From: Lysobacterales bacterium
Lineage (GTDB): Bacteria; Pseudomonadota; Gammaproteobacteria; Xanthomonadales; Xanthomonadaceae
Assembly: GCA_014946745.1 (NCBI GenBank)
Contig: JADCRD010000001.1
Location: 1,920,427 to 1,984,426, forward strand
Reading direction: 5' to 3'
Length of the DNA: 64,000 bases
In this document: one piece after another, positions 7,402-16,933 of the stretch
Layout of the letters: every line of letters starts with the position of its first letter
How positions within the stretch are numbered: position 1 is the stretch's first letter
Translations under genes and position numbers: made by a program
The notes under the pieces: generated by a model
What the model was told of the DNA's origin: nothing
The model's database searches: none
The model's input: only the letters and a program-made list of their open reading frames with translations

Positions 7402-9444
7402 ATGTCCGAATCCACGCCCTGCCTGCGCATCCATCCGGCCATCGGATTCTCGCGCGTGGGCAACAGCCCCGAGTTCTATCTGGCCCCCGAAACCGCAGCG
7501 GCGATGCCCATCGAGGGCAAGCGCTACACCGGCGGTATTCCCATCAATGCGCAGACCGGAGAGCCCATCCGCAGCTCGGAGCTGCGCGACGGTGATGGCC
7601 GTCTGGTGCGCACCGCGCAGCGCTTCCGCATCTTCGCCTACCCGTTCAACAACGGCAGCAGCGAAGCCGCCCGCTACCCGGCGCCGGCGCCGCGCGAGCT
7701 GTGCATCGGCGATGCGTTCGCCGGCAGCGTGGTGGTGGACATCGTCTGGCAGGTCCATCTCGCCAACAAGAAGGCGAACCACTACGTGCTTGAGAACCCC
7801 GATGTGGGCGACCGCGATCTGCTGATCCGCGGCTACGAGGACGGCGCACGTCCGCCCCTGCGGAACTTGGCGCGAGGCATCAATCCGGACTCGATCGATC
7901 GCCTGCGAACCCTGGTCGTTGATCCGGGCCCGCGCGCGCTCGCCGCCGCAAGGGGAAAGAGCATCGCCTTCGATCGCGACACGCCGGCAGGCTGGTATGA
8001 CCCGGCCTGCAAGGAGATTCGCGAGATCGCGAGCTATCCGAAGTCGTTCCCAACGGATCACTTCCAGCTCTACGAGCCCTGGGGCGTGATCGACACCCTG
8101 GGCGAGCTGCATACCGATGCCAAGGGTCGACTGATTGTCGCCGGTGGCTATGGGCGCACCAGTGCGATCCTGCAGCCCGATGGCGCGCTGCCGCCGCTCG
8201 AGGGCGCGGTCGACAATGACGACTGGTTCGACGATTGCTCGGATGGCCCGGTGCATGCGTGGGTGCAGCTCGCGGATGGCCGCTGCCTCGACGTGCACTC
8301 GGCCTGGGTCAACGTCACCGACCCCGCCTTCGCGCCGCAGACGCAGAATGCGGTTTCCCTGTGGGATGACATCTACGACAGCTGGGTGCGCAGCCTCGAT
8401 CTCGAACCCGCCCTGTACCGCGATGGCCGCTTCCAGCGGGACTATCGCCCGAGCTTTCCCGACCAGATCCAGCCCTTCTTCGTCGCGGCTTCCGTGCAGC
8501 GCTGGAACACCAACCTGCCGAAGTTCGCGATCGCAGCCCACGACGCGGTCGGGCGCATCCGCGCGAGCGATGACCCGGCTGACACCGTGCTGGCAGGGCT
8601 GGCCTTCATTCGCAATCCGAACCTCGATCAGCAGAACTACCAGGGGGCGCCGTTCATGCCCCTGTCCTTGGGCGACAACGGCAAATCCTTCCTGTCGCCG
8701 TCGCTGACCCAGTACTTCCTCCTGCAGCAGTGGGACGGCAAGCGCTATCAGCCCGAGCCACGGCCGCTGGGCGCCGGCGAGCGTCTGGATCGCGATGTGC
8801 TCATCAACTGCCTCGGCGGACGCTTCAGCCCCGGCATCGACATGACCTTCATCGTTCGGCAGCCCGAGTTCTATCGCGAGGACTGGCGCAGTGGCTGCGG
8901 ACCGTTCCGGGTGCGCGCGGCGCGCCTGGACTATGCAAAGGTCGATCCGACGCGCCCCGTGCTGTCGAGCGGCTGGATCCCCTTCAGCCAGGACGCGGTC
9001 GAGCCCGGCGATGGCAGCAAGTTCATGTCGATTCCCTGGCACACCGACTACAACAGCTGCGGCACCCATGAAACCGCGCCGAACCCGGCAGACAACACAC
9101 AGCCGGCGCAGACCACGCTCTACTGGTCGTGGCCGGCACAGCGGCCGGTGGCGGTGTACACCGCCGACGATGCCAAGGGCGGCCGCCTCGATCGACAGCG
9201 CTATTCGGTGCGCGGCCCCGGCACGGGCTCGCCGGATCCTGCCAGTCAGGGCCGCTTCCAGCAGTACATCGACTTCGTGCATCACTGGCCGAAAGTGGGA
9301 ACCGTACTGCAGGCCACGCAGATCGACGACGTCGAGGGCAAGTTTCAGGACGACTGGTATCTGGAGGTGCAGAGCCTGCTGGGCGACGAGAACTCCGAGC
9401 TGGAGCCGTGGCCGATCAACGGGCTGACGCCCAGCCCGAACTGA
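7402..9444 (+). CDS. lodA: LodA-like quinoprotein (CTQ) amine oxidase
   Basis: A 680-residue protein of the LodA/GoxA family, flavin-free oxidases that build a cysteine-tryptophylquinone cofactor from their own residues and oxidise amino acids, releasing hydrogen peroxide. The family N-terminus is clear (IHPAIGFSRVGNSPEFYL). Near the C-terminus come IPWHTDYNSCG, with Cys553, and LYWSWPAQRPV, with Trp575 and Trp577; by analogy Cys553 and one of these Trp are the likely CTQ pair. No Sec signal is present, as usual for this family. It begins 55 bases after MITE copy 2 and is followed four bases later by lodB, the required maturation partner. The substrate cannot be read from sequence. Confidence 0.88.
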   Translation: MSESTPCLRIHPAIGFSRVGNSPEFYLAPETAAAMPIEGKRYTGGIPINAQTGEPIRSSELRDGDGRLVRTAQRFRIFAYPFNNGSSEAARYPAPAPRELCIGDAFAGSVVVDIVWQVHLANKKANHYVLENPDVGDRDLLIRGYEDGARPPLRNLARGINPDSIDRLRTLVVDPGPRALAAARGKSIAFDRDTPAGWYDPACKEIREIASYPKSFPTDHFQLYEPWGVIDTLGELHTDAKGRLIVAGGYGRTSAILQPDGALPPLEGAVDNDDWFDDCSDGPVHAWVQLADGRCLDVHSAWVNVTDPAFAPQTQNAVSLWDDIYDSWVRSLDLEPALYRDGRFQRDYRPSFPDQIQPFFVAASVQRWNTNLPKFAIAAHDAVGRIRASDDPADTVLAGLAFIRNPNLDQQNYQGAPFMPLSLGDNGKSFLSPSLTQYFLLQQWDGKRYQPEPRPLGAGERLDRDVLINCLGGRFSPGIDMTFIVRQPEFYREDWRSGCGPFRVRAARLDYAKVDPTRPVLSSGWIPFSQDAVEPGDGSKFMSIPWHTDYNSCGTHETAPNPADNTQPAQTTLYWSWPAQRPVAVYTADDAKGGRLDRQRYSVRGPGTGSPDPASQGRFQQYIDFVHHWPKVGTVLQATQIDDVEGKFQDDWYLEVQSLLGDENSELEPWPINGLTPSPN

Positions 9445-9448
9445 AGCG

Positions 9449-10558
9449 ATGCAGCGGATCGCGATCATCGGTGCTGGCCCTGCGGGCTGCGCCACGGCCT
9501 TGGCGCTGGCGGCGCAGAGCGGGCACGAGGTCCACCTCTTCGAGGCGGGCAGCCACGCGCGCGCGCGCATCGGCGAGAGTCTGTCGCCAGATGCCGCCCC
9601 GCTGCTGCAGCAGCTGGGTGTGTTCGAAGACTTTCTGCGTCAGGGGCACGCGCCCTGCCCCGGCAGCGCCGCCGCCTGGCAAGAGGCTGCGCTGGGCCAC
9701 TTCGATTACCTGAGCTGCCCGCACGGCCCGGGCTGGCATCTGGATCGGGCGGGCTTCGAACGCTGGCTCGCGCTACAGGCGATCCAACGCGGCGGCAGAC
9801 TGCATCGCCAGCATCGCCTGCAGGCGGCGCAGGCCGCGCCCGGCGGCGGCTACCGCCTCGGCTTCCGCACGCCGGAGGGCGAGCGCAGCCACCACGTCGA
9901 CTGGGTCGTGGATGCCGCTGGGCTTGCCGCGCCGTTCGCCACTCGAATCGGCGTTGAGCGGCACATGCTGGATGAGCTGCTCTGTCTGCATGTTCGCTTC
10001 GAGTCCGCGCCTGCGGCGTTCCCAGCGCAAAGCCTGATTGAAGCCACGGCCTACGGCTGGTGGTATGCCGCCCGCCTGCCCGGGGACAGGCTCATCGTGA
10101 TGCTGGCGACCGATCTCGGCGTGATGCGGGCGCTGCAGCTGGACCAACCGAATCGCTGGCTGCAGGCCCTGCGCTGCACCCGCGAGCTCGGTCCACGGCT
10201 GCAGTCCGCTTCGCCGTGCCTACCGCTTCAGCTGAGTCTGGCCGCGACCTCACGACTCGAAGCCTGCACCGGCCCTGGCTGGCTGGCTGCAGGGGATGCG
10301 GCCTTCAGCCTGGATCCGATCTGCGCGCGCGGCCTGCACCGAGCACTGCAGCAGGGTTGTCAGGCAGCGTCCGCCTTGGCCGATGGCTGCAGCGAGGCTG
10401 CGATGACTCGCTACGCGCAGCTGCTGCAGCGAGAGTTCTCCCTTCAGCTCGGCCTGCAGCACGCGCTGTACGCACAGCAGCAGCGCTGGCCGAAGTCCGA
10501 GTTCTGGCAGCGGCGACGGGCGCAAGTAGCGCTGCCCACAACGCAGGCAGCGGCCTGA
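9449..10558 (+). CDS. lodB: LodB-like FAD flavoprotein for CTQ maturation
   Basis: A 369-residue FAD-dependent protein related to tryptophan halogenases and geranylgeranyl-reductase-type oxidoreductases. It opens with the dinucleotide-binding motif IAIIGAGPAGCATALAL; a second FAD motif is GWLAAGDAAFSLDPICARGL near residue 280. LodB proteins hydroxylate or otherwise process the Trp of LodA and are cytoplasmic. The start lies four bases after the lodA stop, so the pair is coupled. There is no Lys-containing halogenase motif obvious to me; context favours LodB over a halogenase. Confidence 0.88.
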   Translation: MQRIAIIGAGPAGCATALALAAQSGHEVHLFEAGSHARARIGESLSPDAAPLLQQLGVFEDFLRQGHAPCPGSAAAWQEAALGHFDYLSCPHGPGWHLDRAGFERWLALQAIQRGGRLHRQHRLQAAQAAPGGGYRLGFRTPEGERSHHVDWVVDAAGLAAPFATRIGVERHMLDELLCLHVRFESAPAAFPAQSLIEATAYGWWYAARLPGDRLIVMLATDLGVMRALQLDQPNRWLQALRCTRELGPRLQSASPCLPLQLSLAATSRLEACTGPGWLAAGDAAFSLDPICARGLHRALQQGCQAASALADGCSEAAMTRYAQLLQREFSLQLGLQHALYAQQQRWPKSEFWQRRRAQVALPTTQAAA

Positions 10559-10668
10559 GCGCAGGCCCGCGATGTGCTGCCCGGTTTACCTGCCTGGGGC
10601 GCGCACGGGCAGGCACCTTTCGGCTTCGATGCCGCACCGGGCCGATCCCGCGGCCTACCCGAAACCCG

Positions 10669-11703
10669 TCAGTGCCGGTCGCCCCGCGAGTTGATTCCGC
10701 GCCGCGCGTCTCCGCCCTCGTCGCCTCGCGGCACGTGGTCGTTGATTTTCTGCAGCTTGCCCAGCCCGCTGGGCGAACTCTCGGCATGAGCCTCCGACTC
10801 CGCTGAATCACCGTAGCCCTTGCCCTCGGCCTGGGTCGACTCCGCCATCGCCGAGCCCAGCGTGGACGCCTCGGAGTCGGCCTCCTCGCTGCCTTCGGCG
10901 AACAGGATTCCGACCACGCCCGGACGCGACAGCGCCAGTTCGGACATCGGCTGCTTGAGGTGCGGTGCCAACAGGCGCGTCCAGGCGCGGTCCATCTGCG
11001 CATACTCGTCGGCACACAGTTCGGCGCGCTCGACGGGCAGCTCCCACGAGGCCGTCAGCTCTTCGGCGGCTTCCGGATCACTGCCGTAGGCCCAGCACAG
11101 AAGATTGAAGTAGCGCTGTTCGTTCAGCGCATGCACGCCGGCGAAATCGGCGGCGCCCACCTCGCCGCTCTCCGTGTAGTAGGTCGCCGCATAGCCCAGC
11201 ACGGCATCGGCATCGCCCGCGCTGATCAGCATCCAGGCGGACAGCTGATCGACCACGTCTTCCTCGCGGCCGGTGATGGGCAAGTCCAGCACATGCACCA
11301 GGGCGTGCCCGACCTCGTGCAGCAAGGTGCCCATCCAGGCCCCGGTCAGCGCATCGGACTCGATCGACGCATCCTCGAACTGCCCATCGAGCACGCCGGC
11401 CATGTCCTCCATCAGCTCCAGGCACATCTGGATCTCGACCGCCTCGGGATCGTAGTAGGCGTTCGACTCACCGCACTCGATCAGGCGCACCGATACCGGG
11501 CGCGGCAGCCGCAGCTGCGCATTGAGCGCGGCCACCGCGTCCTCCAGCAGCCCCATGCGACGCAGGCGCGCCGCCTCGGCGGCCAGCACGCGCGACTCCA
11601 CCTGCGGGGCCTGCACCTGAAACCCCTCAGCGCGCGCGTCCGAGGTCCACAGCGAAGCGGACGCCAGCAGCGCCGCGGCCAGAGCGATGTTGGGTAAACG
11701 CAT
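10669..11703 (-). CDS. Exported DUF4344-type metallopeptidase
   Basis: A 344-residue protein with a Sec signal peptide (LPNIALAAALLASASLWTSDARA) and a zincin motif HEVGH in TLLHEVGHALVHVLDLP, followed by GREEDVVDQLSAWML, which supplies the third-ligand region typical of DUF4344 putative metallopeptidases. It should be periplasmic. The C-terminal 70 residues are acidic and Ser/Gly-rich and look disordered. The start at 11703 is chosen over the upstream ATG because the signal peptide begins there. The gene converges on lodB; no operon partner is seen. Confidence 0.8.
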   Translation of the reverse strand: MRLPNIALAAALLASASLWTSDARAEGFQVQAPQVESRVLAAEAARLRRMGLLEDAVAALNAQLRLPRPVSVRLIECGESNAYYDPEAVEIQMCLELMEDMAGVLDGQFEDASIESDALTGAWMGTLLHEVGHALVHVLDLPITGREEDVVDQLSAWMLISAGDADAVLGYAATYYTESGEVGAADFAGVHALNEQRYFNLLCWAYGSDPEAAEELTASWELPVERAELCADEYAQMDRAWTRLLAPHLKQPMSELALSRPGVVGILFAEGSEEADSEASTLGSAMAESTQAEGKGYGDSAESEAHAESSPSGLGKLQKINDHVPRGDEGGDARRGINSRGDRH

Positions 11704-11859
11704 ACAGCAGTGCCCCCTGAAGCGCGACCGGCGCGCACGGGCGCAGAGTATGGCGCATCCCACGGCTAGCGCTGCGCGGCGCCTGGGCGAAGCGCGATGC
11801 ACCGTACGCCGCAGCGCGCGCAGCCTCTCGCCGCCGCAGCAGGGCCGGCGTCGCGGCGG

Positions 11860-12552
11860 CTAGCGGCCAGGCCCTTGCGGCGCGTCCGGCGGCGCCTGCG
11901 GTGACGCGCTTGACGACGAGGCGTCCGTCCCCGCCGGTGGTGGTGCCGGCGATTCGATTCGCGATGCCGCCGCAGCATCGACCGCGGGCGGCGCGGGGCA
12001 TTCGTCGATCTGTTCGTGATCGACGCCGGCGCGACTGATCCAGCACTCGCGCAGGAAGGAGCAGTAGCAGATCCGCACCTCCAGTCGATCGTCTCCCGGC
12101 AGCGCCCGCCGCAGGCGATCATCCCAGTCCACAGCGAACAGCCGCGAAGACTCGTTGGCGGCGAGCACCGTGTCCTGCAGATCGTTGGCGCTGATGCGAT
12201 CCCAGCTGTAGCCGTGGTTCTTGCCGACCAGCACATCCAGCGCCTCGATCCATCCGGCAACGCGCTGCCCATCAACCAGGATGGCCACGTCGCGCACCAG
12301 CGCCGGCCCGAGGCCCTTGTTGCGCGCGGTGAATTCGTAGCCCTTGGCCGAGAAACCGGGCCGCGCGCTGACGTGCGGCCAGACCATGGCGCGCTCCTGA
12401 TTGCGCTGCATGCTGACCTGCATCAGCGACGACAGCATCGCGAGACCGCTGATCAGCAGCGCACCGATGGCAATCCAGAACTCAGGGTCGCGCTTGCGCG
12501 CAGGCGTCTGCGCGGGTTCTGGGGTGGACTCAGGCGTCGGATCAGTCGTCAT
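11860..12552 (-). CDS. Single-pass membrane protein of unknown function
   Basis: A 230-residue protein. After a Pro/Thr-rich, acidic N-terminus there is one transmembrane helix (FWIAIGALLISGLAMLSSL), then a beta-rich domain with conserved-looking segments such as EFTARNKGLGPALVRDV, and a low-complexity Pro/Ala/Ser C-terminus. The central domain resembles the extracytoplasmic beta domains found in many uncharacterised one-helix proteins. The upstream frame extension overlaps a MITE and is not used. Function unknown. Confidence 0.65.
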   Translation of the reverse strand: MTTDPTPESTPEPAQTPARKRDPEFWIAIGALLISGLAMLSSLMQVSMQRNQERAMVWPHVSARPGFSAKGYEFTARNKGLGPALVRDVAILVDGQRVAGWIEALDVLVGKNHGYSWDRISANDLQDTVLAANESSRLFAVDWDDRLRRALPGDDRLEVRICYCSFLRECWISRAGVDHEQIDECPAPPAVDAAAASRIESPAPPPAGTDASSSSASPQAPPDAPQGPGR

Positions 12553-12636
12553 GTCGTGCTCGTGGACGGAAGGTCCATCCAGCGCGAGCGGGACAGACGC
12601 GAGACCCCCAGAAGGCAGTCGCGGGCGCAACTCTAG

Positions 12637-12793
12637 CAGCCTGTCGGACTCTGGTTGGCCGGGCTGCAAATCGGTCTGCGCGGTCCATTTTTCCGCTGAT
12701 TCTTGGCCGATAGCCCACTCGGCCTGCAGATCGTCAAAACACTGTCCTCGCGCAGTCGGACCTTCGCCTCGACCCCCGAAGCTCGACAGGCTG
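12637..12793. mobile_element. MITE with CAGCCTGTCG termini (157 bp)
   Basis: Ten-base perfect terminal inverted repeats CAGCCTGTCG / CGACAGGCTG bound a non-coding segment. The flanking four bases are CTAG on the left and CCAG on the right, a near-match to the target duplications of the 6-7 kb MITEs. It sits in the divergent promoter region between the membrane-protein gene and the SDR gene. The interior is unrelated to the MITEs at 6-7 kb, though the ends begin with the same CAG-CTG pattern. Confidence 0.65.
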
Positions 12794-12987
12794 CCAGCGC
12801 GCGAGCGCTGCCTTCGCAAGGCGCGCCGCCTAAGCCTGCGGCGAGCGCGGCGCGCACCAGGCCGGCACGCAACTGCGTGCATGGGCAACGAAGCTTTCCG
12901 CGAGAACCGCCGCCGAGCCCGCTATCCTGTCGCCCCGTTTTCGCGCCGCGCCCGCCCCGGCCTGCCGACACTCCCCCCGGATACGTC

Positions 12988-14586
12988 TTGAACACCCCTG
13001 CCCCGCCTGCGCCCGACGACCTTTCCCTTTCCGAACGCCTGCGCGTCGCGCTGGACCTGCTGGAGCAGATCGATGCTGATCGCAGCCTCCTCGACGCCCT
13101 GCCCGACGAAGAGCGCGCGCGCCTGCATCGGGTGGTCGCCAAGGTCAGCGACCCCGAACCGAAAGCACGTCGCAAGAAGCTCAAGCAGGAGGCCAAGCAG
13201 CGCCACCAGGACAAGCTGCGGCAGGCGGATGCCCTGCTCGACCAGACCGGCATCCGCGTGCTGCGACGCAAGCCGGTGTTCAGTACGCCGAACTACTTTC
13301 CGCCGCATGCCGCCGGCCTGCACGACGCCCGCAATGGCGAGGGCGAGCCCGCAACGGCGGAACCGCTGCACTCGCCGGAGCTGCGTCACTGCTACGTGTG
13401 CAAGCAGAAGTTCACCCAGCTGCACCACTTCTACGATCAGATGTGCCCGACCTGTGCGGCGCTGAACTACTTCAAGCGCACCGAAACCGCCGACCTGAGC
13501 GGACGCGTGGCCCTGCTGACCGGCGGCCGGGTCAAGATCGGCTACCAGGCCGGCCTGAAGCTGCTGCGCGCCGGCGCCGAACTGATCGTCACCACGCGCT
13601 TCCCGCGCGACTCGGCCTCGCGCTACGCCGCAGAACCCGACTTCGCCGACTGGGGCCATCGCCTGGAGATCTTCGGCCTCGATCTGCGTCACACGCCCAG
13701 CGTCGAGGCCTTCTGCAGCCAGCTGCTGGCCACCCGCACGCGGCTCGACTTCATCATCAACAACGCCTGCCAGACCGTGCGCCGCCCGCCGCAGTTCTAT
13801 GCGCACATGATGGCCGGCGAAACCGCGGCCCTGCAGACCTTGCCCGACACGGTGCGCAAACTGATCGGCAGCTACGAGGGCCTGCGCAGCGTCGACCTGC
13901 TGCCGGGTGCATCCCAGGCAAGGCTGCCGGCCACACAGGGCCAGAGCGTCATCGGCGCCGACGGCCTGACCCGCGCCGCCGAGCTGTCGCAGGTGCCCCT
14001 GCTGGCCGACGAACTGCTGGGCCAGCAGCACCTGTTTCCCGAAGGCCGGCTGGACCAGGACCTGCAGCAGGTGGACCTGCGCGGGCGCAATTCATGGCGC
14101 CTGCTGATGGACGAAGTGCCCTCGGTCGAACTGCTGGAAACCCAGCTGGTCAACGCCATCGCGCCCTTCATCATCAATGCGCGCCTGAAGCCGCTGATGC
14201 TGCGCACACCGCCCGGCAGCGAACACACGCACGACAAGCACATCGTCAACGTGTCGGCGATGGAAGGGCAGTTCTACCGCAACTTCAAGACCACCCGGCA
14301 CCCGCACACCAACATGGCCAAGGCCGCGCTGAACATGATGACGCGCACCTCGGCCGCCGATTACCACAACAGCGGCATCCACATGAACAGCGTCGACACC
14401 GGCTGGGTGACCGACGAAGACCCGGCCGAGATCGCGGCGAAGAAAGTACGGGAAGAGCGCTTCCACCCGCCGCTCGACATCGTCGACGGCGCCGCCCGCA
14501 TCGTCGATCCGATCATCCACGGCTTCAACACCGGCGAGCACGTGTGGGGGCAGTTTCTGAAGGACTACGCGCCGACGGATTGGTGA
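12988..14586 (+). CDS. Large SDR-family oxidoreductase
   Basis: A 532-residue protein. Residues 1-150 are a helical, charged extension with a zinc-ribbon-like region (CYVCKQKF then MCPTCAALNYF). From residue about 170 there is a short-chain dehydrogenase/reductase fold: nucleotide-binding LSGRVALLTGGRVKIGYQ (the usual glycine motif is altered), DFIINNACQTVRRPP in place of NNAG, and a catalytic-type Ser in NVSAMEGQFYR with Lys in HTNMAKAALNMM. No ATG precedes this region, so the TTG at 12988 is the likeliest start. It acts in the cytoplasm with NAD(P); the substrate is unknown. Confidence 0.75.
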   Translation: MNTPAPPAPDDLSLSERLRVALDLLEQIDADRSLLDALPDEERARLHRVVAKVSDPEPKARRKKLKQEAKQRHQDKLRQADALLDQTGIRVLRRKPVFSTPNYFPPHAAGLHDARNGEGEPATAEPLHSPELRHCYVCKQKFTQLHHFYDQMCPTCAALNYFKRTETADLSGRVALLTGGRVKIGYQAGLKLLRAGAELIVTTRFPRDSASRYAAEPDFADWGHRLEIFGLDLRHTPSVEAFCSQLLATRTRLDFIINNACQTVRRPPQFYAHMMAGETAALQTLPDTVRKLIGSYEGLRSVDLLPGASQARLPATQGQSVIGADGLTRAAELSQVPLLADELLGQQHLFPEGRLDQDLQQVDLRGRNSWRLLMDEVPSVELLETQLVNAIAPFIINARLKPLMLRTPPGSEHTHDKHIVNVSAMEGQFYRNFKTTRHPHTNMAKAALNMMTRTSAADYHNSGIHMNSVDTGWVTDEDPAEIAAKKVREERFHPPLDIVDGAARIVDPIIHGFNTGEHVWGQFLKDYAPTDW

Positions 14587-15838
14587 GGGCCGCGCGGACG
14601 CGCTTCGCCTGTGTTGGTGCGATACGGGCGAGGCCTATGCGCCCGATCGGTCCGGCGAAACCCGGGCCAGGGCGTCACTCGCCTTTGTGGGCACGAAGCG
14701 CAGCGCGACCGACGCCGAGTACGCGTGCGACCGGTGACCGCACGGACTCGCCCTTCTCGTCGCGCAAAACCTCGATTTCGCGGCGCTTGAAAGTGTGCGC
14801 GATGCACAGCTCTTCGCCGTGGTGGTCGAGCTGGACACCGGCCTCGATGAAATCGCGCACGTCTTCGAGCGTCGACTTTCTGGCGGAGCTGCCCGCCGAG
14901 TCGCCCCATGATCCAGAATCCGCGTAGCCGACTCAGCTTGACGTTCGGCCTGTGTGTGCTGCCTCCATGAGGTGATCACTGCAGCGGCAACACCGAACCC
15001 TGGTCCAGATGCCATGCGCTGCGGAGTGGCTTGCGCGCAGCGCCTGAAGCAGTCGCCGGCATGGGATCAGCGGCGGGCTCCATCGACCTGTGACGCTCCG
15101 AAGCGCGTGGGCCATCCAGCGCGGGCTGGACTGGAGAAGCGCCGACCCGTCCGAGCCGGCAGGCATCACTCTCGCGCGAGTCGCCGTATGTCGCCGCTCT
15201 GCCGCCAGGCCGAGTGGCCAGCGAAGGATCGAGAGCGCCCTCGCGAATCACGGGCATGAAGGTTTTCTGCTGAACTCACAGACGCCCGGCCCACAGCGGA
15301 ACAGCGCGCCCGGAAATCGCCCGAACACTTGGGGCAAGACTGATCAAGTCCCTCCTGGCCTTGATCCGTGGTCGCGAGTCCGGCACCTGTCCGGACTCGT
15401 TCGGCCGCTACCCGGCGACGCCTTCGCTTCGCTCGGTCACGCTGGATCAAGCATCGCGTGCTCAATCCGCGGGCGCGCCCCCCATGGCGCGCGGCAACGC
15501 TGAATTCTTCAGCGTTGCCTTAGCGTTGGCGCGCTGTCGCAGCCTCGCGAATCGCGGTGCTCTACCGGCGCAGGCGTCGCACAGACTATCGGCGCCGGCC
15601 CGAATGCTCAGGCGCTTATGACATCGGTTGACAGACGGAAAAACTGGCCTCAGTCTTGCCACCGGCTCGCCTGAACTGTGCTGCCGCAGAACTCTTGCCA
15701 CGCCGCATCATTACGTCAATTTTCACACGCGCAGTTTCGCGCGAGCCTGTCCGCGAGGCACCACTCTGACTGATGACCCTCACTCGCCCGCAACGCGCGG
15801 CGAGCCGGGATCGACCACCCCACGCTGGAGGAAGAGAC
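14587..15838. other. Long gene-poor region
   Basis: About 1.25 kb without a convincing gene. A minus-strand frame at 14675-14860 (GTG start) encodes 61 residues with protein-like composition (FIEAGVQLDHHGEELCIAHT) and could be a tiny gene or a gene remnant; evidence is weak. A perfect hairpin lies at 15493-15519. The last 70 bases hold the ribosome-binding site and upstream region of the protease gene. Confidence 0.45.
15493..15519. terminator. Perfect hairpin in intergenic region
   Basis: A 12-base-pair stem GGCAACGCTGAA / TTCAGCGTTGCC with a three-base loop. No T-run follows on either strand, so it may be a rho-independent terminator remnant or a palindromic repeat. Confidence 0.4.
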
Positions 15839-16756
15839 ATGCGCAAGGCTTCGTTGAGGAAAACACGCGCGCTCAGCGCGCTTGCCGCCACCTGTGCGAT
15901 CGCCGTCGGATCTTCACTGCTGCCCGTCACGGCGCACGCAGCGTCACCGCAGGCCGAAAAGAACTGGATGCGCGAATACGTCAAGCTGCGCGTCGCCGAG
16001 CGCACGATGGAGGCGATGCCCGACCTGCGCGAGGCCGACATCGAGAAGATGATGGGCCCGATGATTGTCGGCGGCACGCTGGCCACGGCGGCAGACAACC
16101 CGTTCCAGGTGGCGTTGCTGCAGAGGAACATTGCGAACACGGCCAACGCGCAGTTCTGTGGCGGCACGCTCTACAAGGCGAACTACGTGATCACCGCTGC
16201 ACACTGCAGCGATTTCGTCACCGCGGGACAAGTCCAGGTGCTCACCGGCACGCGCAGGCTTGACGGCAGCGGCGTGCGCCGCAACGTGACGCGCATCGTG
16301 ATCCACCCCAGCTACAACGCCAGCACCTACGACTACGACGTCGCGGTCTGGCAGCTCTCCACATCCGCCACCGGCGCTCCGCTCGCCACGCTGGCGACCG
16401 CAGACCCCGCGCAAGGCACGGCTCTGCTGGCCACCGGCTGGGGGGCAACGTCCGAGGGCGGCGGCTCACCGATCGACCTGCGCAAGGTGACCGTGCCGCT
16501 GGCAAGCCGCACGAACTGCAACGACTCCAACTCGTACAGCGGCCAGATCACCAGCCGGATGCTCTGTGCGGGGCGCGATAGCGGCGGCATCGACACCTGC
16601 CAAGGTGACTCGGGCGGCCCGCTCGCCCGCGGCTCTGTGCTGACAGGCATCACGAGCTGGGGCGACGGCTGCGCGCGCCCGAATTTCTTCGGCGTCTACA
16701 CGCGCATCTCGAACGCTTCGGTCCGCAGCTTCATCACCGGCATTGCCGGCCCCTGA
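15839..16756 (+). CDS. Secreted trypsin-like serine protease
   Basis: A 305-residue chymotrypsin-family (S1) protease zymogen. It has a Sec signal peptide (to about residue 36), a 40-residue propeptide and the activation site before IVGGT (Ile76). The triad is complete: His122 in ITAAHC, Asp167 in YDYDVAVW and Ser258 in TCQGDSGGPL. The specificity pocket region ITSWGDGCARPNFFGVYTRI is typical of trypsin-like enzymes, with the preceding DTCQGDSGG giving the basic-residue specificity Asp. The start follows GGAGGAAG by six bases. It is exported and self- or trans-activated; no operon partner. Confidence 0.92.
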   Translation: MRKASLRKTRALSALAATCAIAVGSSLLPVTAHAASPQAEKNWMREYVKLRVAERTMEAMPDLREADIEKMMGPMIVGGTLATAADNPFQVALLQRNIANTANAQFCGGTLYKANYVITAAHCSDFVTAGQVQVLTGTRRLDGSGVRRNVTRIVIHPSYNASTYDYDVAVWQLSTSATGAPLATLATADPAQGTALLATGWGATSEGGGSPIDLRKVTVPLASRTNCNDSNSYSGQITSRMLCAGRDSGGIDTCQGDSGGPLARGSVLTGITSWGDGCARPNFFGVYTRISNASVRSFITGIAGP

Positions 16757-16933
16757 GCCTCGCGTCGTCCGGCTGAAGGCAGTTCTCCCGCTGGCTGCGC
16801 TTAGCTGCGCTGGCAGCGGGACGACCTCCGACGCGACTCGCGATCCGAACCCGACATGCGCTGACCTTGGGTCGGCGCATGTCGGCACACTGCGAGCGAA
16901 GCGCTCGGCGGGGTACCGCCTGGACGCACTGAG

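Noticed and set aside
7336-9570. 744-codon minus-strand frame opposite lodA
   Set aside because: It is a shadow of the GC-rich lodA gene; the plus strand carries the family motifs.
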